Shown here: positions 22,780 through 33,283 of the stretch, one piece after another
Position numbering within the stretch: position 1 is the first letter of the stretch
Layout of the letters: each line of letters opens with the position of its first letter
NCBI GenBank assembly: GCA_018296165.2
Contig: JACKQL020000129.1
Location: 60,768-124,767, forward strand
Direction of reading: 5' to 3'
Source of the DNA: Termitomyces sp. T153
Taxonomy: Eukaryota; Basidiomycota; Agaricomycetes; Agaricales; Lyophyllaceae
Length of the DNA stretch: 64,000 nt
Notes under the pieces: generated by a model
What the model saw: the letters and a program-made list of their open reading frames with translations, nothing else
Told to the model about the DNA's origin: nothing
Databases searched by the model: none
Translations under genes and position numbers: made by a program

Positions 22780-24720
22780 TCATAGTATGTATCAATGGCT
22801 AACCTGCTCAAGCATTAGTAGATTCTGGATCATTGGGTGACTTATATCAAGTACATTAGTTCAGCAACTGGGTATTAGGAATGAATGAATTGGGCTTATA
22901 CTACTGGCAAGCCACTATGCAGGGCTAAGAGGCGGGGGTAGGGTATGTCTACTACTCTACTCTGTTTTATGATCTATTGTCCTTGTATTGCTGATTGTGT
23001 ATTGTATCTTTGCAGATTAGACCTTTCCTTGCATAGTCTGATATGGACTGGGTATTAGGAAACAGGAGTCAACCTCACCTGTACCAGTGCAACTGGCAGT
23101 GCAAGAATTGCAATTATGGATCAACTACAGCACCAATGCTAAGTTTTAGTATGAGTCCATCTCTGAAAATTGATACTTTGACATAATCAACCTCTCTGGT
23201 TACAACCTTATTCTTGGGACACCCTTCCTTTTCCAACACCAACTTACATTTGGCATTAATCCCTCCCATGTGATAGTGGGCTCTGGCAAATCTCTACCAC
23301 TTGAAGGCACTGGCATAACATAACTTTCCATCTGCTCCATGGAAATTCATGAGGAAAATCTAGGGAAGATTAGAGAAGAGCTCTGTCAGTATGCAGATTC
23401 CATCTGTAGATTGGCAAGTAATACACTACTCCTACCATGACAAGCCATTATTCATACCATTGATTTGATTGATCCAAATAGAACATATCCATGAAACCCT
23501 TCATGCTGTCCTAAAGCAATGAGAGCACAATGGACAGAGAAAAGGGATGCTTACATCAGAAATGGAAAATGGCAAGTAACAAGCAGTGGGAACACAGTTC
23601 CCATGATGCTAATTCCCAAGCCATCCAAACCCAGAGAGCCTCAATGCCTAAGAATGGTTTTCAATTTTGTGAGTGCAAAATGCCAATACAGTAAAGAGAT
23701 CATCTCCCCTCCCTGATATAGATGGCATCCTTCAAAGAGTGGCCAAGAGTCAGTATCAACCCATCTTATATGGAAAAGATGCTTACAAGCAAATACATAT
23801 AGTTCCTGAACATGTAGAATGGTCTGCCATAACAATGCCAGATGGAAATATGGATAGTTATGTTGTACAACAAGGGGATCATAATGCCCTGGTCACTTAC
23901 CAGACATTAATGAATCATATTTTTTCAGCATATATTGGTCAATTTATGGATGTCTATCTGTATGACATTATAATATATTCAAATATGCTTGAAGAACACA
24001 TAAGACATGTTAAAACCATTATTGATATACTTTGAAACAAGAAACTATATCTGTAAAAAGATAAGTTACAATTCCTTTGTCAATCATTGAAAGTACTTGG
24101 CCAAATTGTTGATGATATGAAAAACACCTATGAATTGCAACCTATTGCAAGGGTTCCTCGGGGCTGCAGGGTACCTGGCCAATGATATTGATTGTGTCAG
24201 AATCCCTATGAGTGTTTTGCATAACCTTACTGGAGATACTGTTCCATTGAGATGGGAATGCAACCATCAGCATGCCTTTTAAGATATAAAAAGGTTGGCA
24301 GTTAAATGCTGTGACCATCATAGAAAACCCCTAGAATATGGGAACAATAAGCAACCTATACATGTGGTCACTGATGGTTGCATAACTGGCATAGCAGGAG
24401 TTATAAGCCAGGGCAAAAGTAGCAGCATTTGACTCTGCAAAGTTGAACTTGGCTCAACAAAACCACCCTGTACATGAAATTGAGATGTTGGCTGGAGTTG
24501 AGACAATGTTAAGACATTGTGACCTATTTCAGGGAGTAAAATTTACCTGGTATGCCAATCACAAGGGACTGCTTCATTTAATGAATCAAAAAAATCTTCC
24601 AGGATGACAAGCAAGATGGCTTGAGAAAATTTCAGAATTTGATTTCAAAGTAGTATACATACCAGGTGCTGAAAATATCCTGTTGGATGCCTTATCATGG
24701 CTTTATTCAAGCAATGAGTC
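22780..24720 (+). pseudogene. Copy 4 protease, reverse transcriptase and RNase H
   Basis: Protease active-site region ALVDSGSLGD near 22815, broken by a 165-bp insertion and resuming as YFDIINLSGYNLILGTPFLF. Reverse transcriptase is visible at 23519-24035: KPSKPREPQCLRMVF, then RSSPLPDIDGILQRVAKS, then YLYDIIIYSNMLEEH, in which the expected second position of the YLDD catalytic motif is Tyr. RNase H includes VVTDGCITGIAGVISQG near 24365. Many stops. Inactive. Confidence 0.8.
22882..23046. mobile_element. 165-bp insertion flanked by 15-bp direct repeat
   Basis: actgggtattaggaa occurs at 22867-22881 and again at 23047-23061. The intervening 165 bp interrupt the protease frame, and removing them with one repeat rejoins LGIRxxxSTSPVPVQ. 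No Pol III boxes, terminal inverted repeats or coding region are visible. The length of the duplication suggests a target-primed (SINE/LINE-like) insertion. Confidence 0.72.
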
Positions 24721-26154
24721 TGGTACTGTCTGTGCTCACAGTGAGTATACATATCATAAATAATCATTCTGTGGGAACTCACCTCATTTCAATGTCAGTA
24801 CTAGTTGGATTGGAGGGCAAGGGCACTGGGCTTTTGGCCAAAGGTGCTAATTCCCACATAATGTCAGGAGGCACAGAATTCCCAACAAGTAGTAATGACA
24901 ATCTCTTGCAGTTAAGCAAGACTGATTGACAAACAGATCAGGCACTAACAGTGCTGCCTACACCCAACAGCAGCACAAAGCCAAAGAGAGTGTACAGACA
25001 AAAGATAATCCACTCAGCAGAAACAGGGCATCCTGAGATGTCAAAAGAGTTTGCATCCTGTATATCTAAACATTTTGTGCTGAAAGGGCCTCAGCAACAA
25101 AAGGAGGGCAAAGATAGTGAGCAGAAAAAACTTACCATTTGAATTCTGGCACACAAACAACTGGGTCTGGAACAGGAACTGAAGATAAATGATTATACCT
25201 GAATACCAATGGGAAGAAAGTATTGTGAATTGCCTCCATCTTGGTAGCTGGCAAAAATGTACAGGAAATTGCAATGTCAGAAGCACATTTGATGCTAGCT
25301 CACCTTGATGCCTGAAACCCCTAACCTATCTGCATGAACACATGTGGTGGAGAAATATGAGTGGTGATGTACATTCATATTGTGAACCATGCACTACCTG
25401 TGCACAAAGCAAACCTGCAAACTATAAGCCATATGGCAAACTGAACCCCCTGCCAGTTCCCATATAACCATGGGAAGTAATTGGCATAAACTTTGTAGGA
25501 CCTTTGCTCAAGTCAAAGAATAGAAATGGTACATATAATTCACTTACCATAATAAGTGATCACCTAACAGGCATGGTACACCTGGTACCAAGCCAAACAA
25601 ACTATAATGCAAGAAATATTGCTGAACTTATATTCTCCAAGGTATATAAGCTGCACAGTCTATCTAAAGCTATTGTCAGTGATTGTGATTCCTACTTCAC
25701 AAGCATTTTTTGGTCACACCTACACAAGTTAATAGGCACTCAATTAAAGATGTCTAGCTCTTACCACCCCAAAACTGATGGAGTGACTGAACAAGCAAAC
25801 CAAACCATAGTCCAGATGATAAGGCAGTGTATAAATCCTAATCAAAAGGATTGGGTAGCTAAGTTACCTGCTATTGAATTTGCAATCAATACAGCAAGGT
25901 CTGAGAGTACAGGGTACTCACCATTCTTTCTCAACTATGGAAGATTGCTGCACACTATGGTATGGAATTCTGCAACTAAGAATGAATACCTGGGTGTTAG
26001 AGTGTTCACACAATGGTTGAAAACAGCAATAATGGATGCACATGATTGTATTCTAGCAGCTCATGTGAAACAAACCAGAAATGCAAACAGAAAAAGAACA
26101 TTAGTCCCCTTCAAGGAAGGAGAATTTGTATATGTGTTGACTAAGAATATGGTA

Positions 26155-27089
26155 CAGTCAAACCTCTCACAACCAATGGCCCCTCCATGGAAACCAAAAA
26201 GTATCAGTTATTAGGGAGTATCAGGTATAAGAGGGGTCATTGTAGAGTCTCTTCTAAGGCTTGCTTTCAGTATAAGTAGACATTATATACATCACTGCTG
26301 ATGACTATTTGAATTTTTAGTGAAATATTCATGAAGAGTAGTAGGCTGAAGAGACTGGAATTCCTCAAGGCACCTTTGGCACCCAAAACTTGCAAGAATA
26401 CCTTTTAACTGGCATGCATATTACTGATCCATATCAGATACTACCTTATTACTGGTAAGTAAATAAAAGCTTGGGATGCTTTCTTTTCAAATCAACCTTT
26501 GTTTTCAAACCTTCTCCAAGCTCTTTTAGCCACTTAACAGTACTTTTTTGCTGTGAATCCAATTGATCCAGCCCATGCTTGTTGTCAGAAGCCCTTTCAA
26601 GAAGCTCTAGAACCCATTCTTCATCAACCAGGTTCCCCTCATGGTCCAGCCATGTCTCATCAGCATCCAAGATTGCCTCCTTCCTCAAGGGTTGTGCAAG
26701 AAGATCTTGTTTACATAGCTCTTTCTCTGATTTGAGTTGTGAGATACCTGCTTTGATGATCTTGAGAGGATTCTTTGGCATTGTCAGAGAGGGAAGGAAC
26801 TGAGAACTTTGTTGTATCTTTTGTTTTCTCAATTCTCCATTGAAATTACAATGGTATGTCAATAAAACAATGATTCTTACATCATATACTTAGGAGAAAC
26901 CAATTAATTATAATGAAAATCTATACTTTCTGGGCAAATTATCGGTTATGACCCTTCTTGGGACCCATTGAATATTAGGTATCGGAGGGTTATTAAATTT
27001 CCCTGCGAATCAAGTCGGTGGATGCCGAAAACCCATTGGTTTGAAGGGTTATCAGTTACAAGGGCCATCGGTCATGAGAGGTTCGACTG
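26155..27089. mobile_element. 935-bp TA-flanked terminal-inverted-repeat element (Tc1/mariner-pogo type)
   Basis: The ends CAGTCAAACCTCTCA (left) and the inverse of TGAGAGGTTCGACTG (right) form an imperfect inverted repeat of about 28 bp. TA lies on both sides (26153-26154, 27090-27091), the signature target of the Tc1/mariner superfamily. It is too short to carry a complete transposase; a minus-strand ORF inside (26862-26449) may be a leftover of one. The host integrase frame is restored by its removal. Confidence 0.85.
26449..26862 (-). pseudogene. ORF inside the TA-flanked element, possible transposase C-terminal remnant
   Basis: 137 codons, charged and helical (for example LDADETWLDHEGNLVDEEWV), without a visible DDE core. 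Its position inside a terminal-inverted-repeat element suggests the tail of a pogo/CENP-B-like transposase left in a deletion derivative. I cannot confirm the family by eye. Confidence 0.4.
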
Positions 27090-27689
27090 TATTTTCCAAA
27101 GGCTTAGCATGAAAATTAATCCCCAAATTTGTAGGTCTGTATTTGATTCTGAGAGACTTTGGTAATCACTCCTTCCAAATACAACTACCATTGCACATGC
27201 AACAAAGGGGAATACACAATGTTTTCCATGCATCTATATTGAGAATACACCACCCCAACAATGACCAAAGATTTCCACTTTACTCACAAATTGTCACAGA
27301 CACTGGACCCAAGCACAAAGTCAAGTGGGCTGCTGATAAGATTGTAAGTCATGCTGGTTCAAAATCCAATGCTATATTCAAAGTATTATGGCAAGCTGAA
27401 GATAAAACCTGGCTGACTTACAATCAGGTAAATGAGCTGGACTTAATTCCACCCTATCTGGATGCTCAGGGTGTTGAAATTATCTCCGAGCTACCTACTG
27501 GTACAGGCACACCTCCCATCGACATTTCACATATCTTCCTGGAGTCCTGCCATTTCAAAGACACATTTATAGGCATGCCCCCCGACTTGAAGACCATTCG
27601 CCACCACCTTGTGGATGTATCGAGTTGAAATCTATCTCTCTTTCTTGCTCATCAATACCATCACTTACTTCCTCCTTGAATTCTATTAC

Positions 27690-28366
27690 CATGTTGTTCC
27701 GCCCTAAAGATCATTACAAATGCGACTCACCCACCCGACGGTCTGGTTGTCCTCACCTCTGTCGAGCCCAACCTCACTATCCACCCCGCTCAGCTGCTCG
27801 GCTATGTAGACCACGATGCAAACATCCGACGCCGTAGCGCCACCGTAAATATGGTTGAGCCTAACGGGTACGAGGGGTTTGCCACCATTTATAATCGTAA
27901 CAAGGGCGACAATCCCTGCGAATTTATTCTTCGCAAACCAGAAACCGGCCTCTATAACTACGACAGCTTTCCCATTCCCCAATCTGTCCTTACATTCCCT
28001 GTTGTTGACAGTCGCTATTCCAAGTTCCGTGCTTTTGGTATCATTAAGCCGGATGGCGAAGTAAATCAGGAGGCTTGGGCTAGCATGAAGAACGCCCTCT
28101 TACGCCCTCATCGCGAAGCCGTCCGTAACCAGGCTCGATCTGACTCTTGCCGCGAAGAAAAGGAACTCAAGAAGCGTCGTTTTGAGGACGCTAACGCCGA
28201 TGTTTTTAGCCTCCCCACCTCCTCCCGCGCCAACTCTAACAAAAAGAAGCGTGCCCAAAAGGATACGGCCACTTCTGAATCCAGCGAAGGTGACAAAGAG
28301 ATGCCTATTGGTCAGTTTATTGAGAAAAAACACCCTCACCGAGTGATCTACCATTTATCCCCCACA
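27690..28366 (+). pseudogene. C-terminal extension downstream of the Gypsy integrase
   Basis: A frame readable from about 27711 (ITNATHPPDGLVVLTSVEPN, HPAQLLGYVDHDANIRRR) runs into the 27851 ORF (EPNGYEGFATIYNRNKG, FPIPQSVLTFPVVDSRYSKF) and a basic tail with several Lys/Arg clusters. Such a sequence follows pol in related agaricomycete Gypsy elements as far as I recall, but it could be a separate host ORF. Unlike the upstream part it has normal CpG content. It is cut by the SINE at 28381. Confidence 0.5.
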
Positions 28367-28380
28367 ATCATTTTATTATC

Positions 28381-29243
28381 AGGGGGGCACGGTGGCTCAG
28401 CTGGCGCCATCGTGTCCCAAAGCGGGTCACATGATCTGCGAGTGCAAGGTCGGGGTTTCGACTCTGGCTGAGTGCGCCTGTGTGGAAAAACACCTTAGAC
28501 ACCACGCGGGTTATTTCAACGCTGCCGGGAAGCCTCCGCCCGCACGTGCTTGACTAGCCAGGCTTTGTAGTGCAGGCCGACCAGGACCGAGCAATCAAGC
28601 ACGTGGTTCAATGAGGCAATGTGACCACCACGCTCGTGACAGATCAGAAAAAGAGAAGTTTCCCCGGTGCGACGGATTTGGGAGAAGGTCCAGGCCTTCG
28701 CTGACCAAGCGGGTCGTGGCATGGGTAGGCGTGAGGATAGGAGTCAATAGTTCGAGCAGGCTGCCGATGCAATGTGTGGTCCATCAGATGGGTTCGGTGC
28801 GGTCCGGTAAATACCGACCACGGCTGCTGGTTTGATCGGGTGTCCAGCCGAAAGGTGCGGCATGTCTGTCACTACAGTCCTCTGGGGCCAATAGGCGGCC
28901 CACTGGCTCATTCCGTCGCGGGTTCCGAATCTCGGGTTCGATCTTCCGAAAGTAGCGTCTGGGTGTGGGGAAGGGTTAGTCGTGAGACCCTTACTGGTGC
29001 GTGGGAGTGGGAGGCTATGAGCTGGCCGAGCGCCTCATCGTGGGACAATACCAGTGCGCACACAGTAAGCATTGCCGAGTACAGCTGGGTTTAGAAATTG
29101 GGAGGGCACGTTAACGGCAGATGGTAGCGGGACTTAGTGTGGGAAAACGGTACCACCCCCATTACGTACTGCGGGGCTTAGAACACAAAGGTCATGTGTA
29201 AAATAGGCCTCGAAGATAAATAAAATGGTTCATCATCATCATC
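28381..29243 (+). mobile_element. tRNA-related SINE, 863 bp, with 14-bp target duplication
   Basis: atcattttattatc is present perfectly at 28367-28380 and 29244-29257. The head has a Pol III A box (TGGCTCAGCTGG, 28393-28404) and a B box-like GGTTTCGACTC (28454-28464). A GCAC/GTGC-based acceptor-like pairing closes around 28386 and 28472, so a tRNA fold is retained. The tail ends in an (ATC)n run, as in SINEs with short simple tails. ORFs inside are not convincing. A second B box-like ggttcgatcttcc lies near 28937. CpG is abundant, so the insertion is younger than the Gypsy element it hit. Confidence 0.85.
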
Positions 29244-29257
29244 ATCATTTTATTATC

Positions 29258-29936
29258 TTCTCTAAACTCTTGCCGTCGCGTTTCAACTCGCGACCCCGCG
29301 ATTTTCAATATGTTCACGAGAGCTCAACAGCTCAGATTCACTCCTTCATGTCGACCACTCCTCTCCATATCTTTTAGGCATCTATCACTCGTTCTAGATA
29401 CCTGGAGGGCGTATGTAACGACGGTGACCGGTATCTTCTTTCTATTACCGACTTGACTTACATATGATATATTATTCTCTCTTACCGCTACTCGGCAATG
29501 ACCTAACCGACTAGACATATAAGTAGATTGTCTAGGTTACGCTAAAGTAGTTCTTTCCAATACGAGGACTTACAATAGTTCACTCAGTGTTTGGAATAAG
29601 ACTCTCGTGTGACGACACCGTAACATCACGCTGTCGCTCCTGGTTCACCGTGACAGCTCCATAATGACATTATGCATAAGTTGATATCAATAGCAGCCCA
29701 TGTTGCCTATGGCAACCGTTGTTTTTCAACGATTACCAGCGTTAACGAGGTCCTTACTAGGTACTATGTCATCAAATTTGGGAACAAGGTCCACACATTC
29801 GTTGTAGAAAGTACAAGGGCGCTTGTCGGACTCGCTTTCTGCAATAAGATGGGGCTGGTCGCCATGAATAAATGCATTCGACAAATAACACTTTCTCCAG
29901 CTTCCGCTAGATTCGTCTACGTACCATAAGTTTATC
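29258..29936. other. Intergenic between SINE and F-box gene
   Basis: No recognisable gene. An 85-codon plus-strand ORF at 29672-29929 has no domain signature; it ends just before the F-box start codon and may belong to its leader. Confidence 0.4.
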
Positions 29937-31508
29937 ATGGACACTGGCAGCAATGTATGTTTTCGCTTTTACTTATTCTATTCATGCCTCATTTATCTAC
30001 TGCAGGTCTCACGATATCTCACAATCATCAAGTCTATCGTATCATCAATCCAAGAGTCTCTGGCCGTTCTCAAGATCCTCGGGCAAGCTGCTCCAGACAC
30101 CGCCTATTCCGCCCCAATTTTCCGTCTCCCCGTCGAGATCTTATTTGAAATCTTCGGCTGTCTTGATGAAGATCGAAACCACTGGAATCCAAGGGGACCT
30201 CCCATCACCAACAGAATTCGAAGAAGAACCCTTGCTCCAGACGCATCTCTAGACCCTGCAATTCTAGTGCAGGTTTGTATGTTATGGAGAGCCATTGCGC
30301 TGTCGACGCCTCTTCTCTGGTCCTCGATTGCCATTCACTGCACTCGCAGACAGCCGAATATGCACCTGCTCGAAGCTTGGCTCGAGCGGTCGGGCGACGC
30401 ACCTCTTAGCATTGTATTCGTTGAGTCTATCCATGGGTTTGAGGGGCATATGATTAATACTTATAATCCGGTTTCAAACCCGTTCTCGTCGGAGGTTATG
30501 ACTATCCTTATGGCGCATTCGCATCATTGGAAGGCGGTCGATTTTAAGTTCGCGAGACGCATTCCTGAGGTGTTGTCGGGGCTCAAGCCAGGCAGCCTTC
30601 CGATACTCGAAACTGCTGTCTTGTCAAGCCGCTACTCCATAGACCTTCCCTACGGAAAGCTCCCACCATTAGAAGAAGTCTGGGATGCATTTCACTCCTC
30701 TCAGTCATTCACTCGTGGTTATTGGGAGATTGATTACTTGGAATCGAACCTAAAGAAGATTCCGTGGTCTCGCCTTACGTCGATCGAAGTAACGATGATG
30801 ATTGCATCACTTTTCGAAGTTCTACCTCAGCTTCAGAACCTCGTCGACCTTCATTTCATCGACCCATACTCATGCTATAACGCTCATCTCCTTCAATTTC
30901 CAGAAAGACGTCCGACCCCCGAAGCGCCTGTCACCCTTCCTTATCTACGCAAACTCCACCTGGTCACCATGAGAACTGCCGACGAAATATTTAACAAACT
31001 CACACTCCCTTCGTTGGTCTCTGTACATGTCGAGCAAAAGAGAGTTTGGCTGTACCGTCCTGATCCATCGGTGTTTAAGGAACTGCTGTTGAGATCCAGA
31101 TGTAGCCTCAAAGAGTACATCTACGACATTTCGGGCGATCCGATCGCGGAGGATATATTGCTTGACATACTTTCTTCTCAAACTATGTCGAGTCTTAAGT
31201 ATCTTACTGTGGAGCCTCCGGTGACAGAGAAATTTACGGATGTTCTCACGCGGAACTTGAGTGAGGGTAACGCAAGGATTCTGCCACAGCTTGAACACCT
31301 GGCCCTGAGGTGGTGCAAGAAGTCGTCGGGCGGTCTTCTTGCTATGGCTCGGTCTAGATCTCAGAAGTTCAAGGCGAATGGTTTTGCGGCACTTTGTGAT
31401 TTACAAGTGTGGCGTTGGGATAGGACTTTGCCCGAGGGAGAGGGTTTGGACGACGGTGCAAATGAATTGGAAGGAATGTTACTCAACATTGAGGCATACT
31501 TTCCGTAG
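29937..31508 (+). CDS. F-box domain protein
   Basis: 523 codons open in one frame. An N-terminal F-box is seen as IFRLPVEILFEIFGCLDEDR, then after a variable loop VQVCMLWRAIALSTPLLWSS, the typical agaricomycete F-box layout; the rest is a degenerate leucine-rich repeat-like region (LPYLRKLHLVTMR, LPSLVSVHVE, ILPQLEHLALRWC). Such proteins act as substrate adaptors of SCF ubiquitin ligases and occur in large lineage-specific families. The residues right after MDTGSN are probably an intron: 29955-30005 starts gtatgt and ends ctgcag, is 51 nt, and keeps the frame when removed (506 residues). If retained it would add a hydrophobic stretch. No damage seen; substrate unknown. Confidence 0.85.
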   Translation: MDTGSNVCFRFYLFYSCLIYLLQVSRYLTIIKSIVSSIQESLAVLKILGQAAPDTAYSAPIFRLPVEILFEIFGCLDEDRNHWNPRGPPITNRIRRRTLAPDASLDPAILVQVCMLWRAIALSTPLLWSSIAIHCTRRQPNMHLLEAWLERSGDAPLSIVFVESIHGFEGHMINTYNPVSNPFSSEVMTILMAHSHHWKAVDFKFARRIPEVLSGLKPGSLPILETAVLSSRYSIDLPYGKLPPLEEVWDAFHSSQSFTRGYWEIDYLESNLKKIPWSRLTSIEVTMMIASLFEVLPQLQNLVDLHFIDPYSCYNAHLLQFPERRPTPEAPVTLPYLRKLHLVTMRTADEIFNKLTLPSLVSVHVEQKRVWLYRPDPSVFKELLLRSRCSLKEYIYDISGDPIAEDILLDILSSQTMSSLKYLTVEPPVTEKFTDVLTRNLSEGNARILPQLEHLALRWCKKSSGGLLAMARSRSQKFKANGFAALCDLQVWRWDRTLPEGEGLDDGANELEGMLLNIEAYFP

Positions 31509-33283
31509 TGGAAGCTGTTTTCTTTGCATACATACATAATTGTCTGATAGTGATGCTTGTGCAGGCCGCGGCCGAATTGTTTCTCCCGAATACTTACTGT
31601 TGAATGCAAAATCGTAAGTTTGGCTTTGTTGAAGGGGACCCTTTCAAACTCAGTACAAACTCAGTGTTTGGGGCTAGTTTACACTAGACTCACTTCATAG
31701 AAGGTAGTAAAGTAGATTTTTATTGATTTCGTCTTAAAACATTGACCGGGCCAGACTTGAAAACAAGGCTCAATTGAAATATAATTATAATGATTAAGCC
31801 TGAAGCCACTGAATGTTTGTAAGCCTAAGAACTCTCCTCCCTGGGAAATTTCAAGCCATGGTAAGTAGTTGCTTCCAAAAAGGCTTGAAATCCCCTCTCT
31901 TTCATAGTTCTCTGTCTGCACACCGACCACTGCTATTTCCACATGTTTTTGCCATCATTCAGGAGTTTGGTCAGCTAGTAGGTGGTCTGGGCATTGTTGT
32001 ACTGTGTGGGCAAGGCTTGGCATGGTCCACTGCCAAAATAAAATAAAAAACAAGAAAAAAGACAAAGAATAGCAAATATCGGTGTGGCTTACAGCGTCCC
32101 CTTCCGATTACGGTAACGTGTCCAGACCTATGACGTCAGTACGGTTTAGCTAGTCCTCCGCTCAACAGTAGGGGTTGTTGTTGATTGTAATTTAAACAGA
32201 CCTTGTTACTATACTACCACGACACTCTCGTCTTTAGCTCACTGTTGACATGAATAAATGCATTCTAAGTCCCCTTCCCTTCTTCTTGCGTGCGTAGGCG
32301 TGCATAACCAAGTCCTGTGCGCCTTACGAAGCCCCAATATGGGTCCAGATGTAGGGTCCTGCCGGAATGTCTTTGACGATGTGCCGTAAAAGTAATATTG
32401 TACTGTTAGTAGCATTGTACTGTTAGTATTGTACTGTTGATTTATCTTTGTCTTAATTATGTGATTGCAATGAAAGTAATTTTTCCACATTTCTGTGTCT
32501 GAAGCGAGGACGATGGCACATGCTTTGGACAGTGCAAAATCACAGTTATTGTTGTAACGGTTCTGCCTAAAATGGAACACGTCGGAATTGCACTCGACGA
32601 ACCAGTTGGACTACCTGTCCCATTAGAACTTAACACGTTACGACTCTGTGACCCGTTGCTCTCAGAGGTGACGAAGCTCTGGCAACTGCCGGTCCTTCAA
32701 ACTCCGTCGCGGGGAAACCCGAGCCGCTACAATTTGTCCCCCGACCGGTCACATGATGTGTCTCGAGGAGGGAGAGCAAGGGGCGTTGGCACTGGCACTT
32801 GTTGCCGCTACAGGATAGTGTATGCAATGATCAAAATCACATCCACCGCTACCTTATGCATGCGGAGCTGAATGCTGTGTTGTGGATCTACAAGGTTTTC
32901 ATCCTTCAGTCATCAGTCCCTTGTACTTTGTTGAACTTTCCTCGCTGTAGTCGAGTCCGATTGCCGCTTGTGCCAACAGCCTTGTCTGAAAATGGGAGGT
33001 CTTGTGCTGCATATATATATGAACCTGGTACTCTTGAAGCTGAACTACGGTGAGTTAGCTCTGTTATATTCAAGGGTCTCTTTTCTCATTCTGTTTTCCT
33101 CAAAGATACGGATGGACCAGACTGATTCAACCAACCGCGGTCTTGTACACATATCTTCAATGTCGAATGCACTTTGTTCAGGGTTCAGACGTCTGTGAGC
33201 CGCTCTTTTTTTCGTAGTTTGACTTTTGTTCATGCCGTGTCCCTGGAATTAGCTTTGGTAAAGATGAACCTGAACTTGATGAC
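31509..33283. other. Intergenic, no convincing gene
   Basis: Several ORFs below 115 codons on both strands, none with a recognisable domain or coherent splicing. 32375-32460 holds a small repeat of tactgttagtattgtac-like units. Confidence 0.45.

Larger units (their letters stand above)
25280..27625 (+). pseudogene. Copy 4 integrase and chromo-like domain, split by a TA-flanked element
   Basis: Zinc-binding region at 25290-25420 (HVVEKYEW-type His, then CEPCTTCAQSKP). The first Asp of the DDE triad is Asn in VIGINFVGPLL, the second lies in VSDCDSYFTS and the Glu in TEQANQTIVQ. Integrase is open from 25504 to 26214. It stops in the inserted element at 26155-27089 and resumes at 27092 (FSKGLA, LIPKFVGLYLILRDFG). 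The 27143-27625 frame ends with a chromo-like segment (FKVLWQAEDKTWLTYNQVNE). The frame on both sides of the insertion fits exactly if the element and one TA are removed. Confidence 0.85.
21320..28366 (+). mobile_element. Degenerate Ty3/Gypsy element (copy 4), LTRs not found
   Basis: Plus-strand remnants in canonical order: gag with zinc knuckle, protease, reverse transcriptase, RNase H, integrase and a chromo-like C-terminus. The sequence family is the abundant agaricomycete type with GKDAYKQIHIVPEHVEWSA and GLARKLIPKFVG motifs. It carries three insertions (22882-23046, 26155-27089, 28381-29243). Stops are frequent up to about 27.1 kb. I could not identify terminal repeats. Confidence 0.82.

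Noticed and set aside
6350..27480. Repeat-induced point mutation of the ascomycete type as cause of decay
   Set aside because: The depletion is mainly of CpG and the organism looks like a basidiomycete; CpG methylation with deamination fits better.
28516..29094. Several ORFs of 68-106 codons on both strands
   Set aside because: All lie inside the SINE defined by the 14-bp target duplication and have no motifs.
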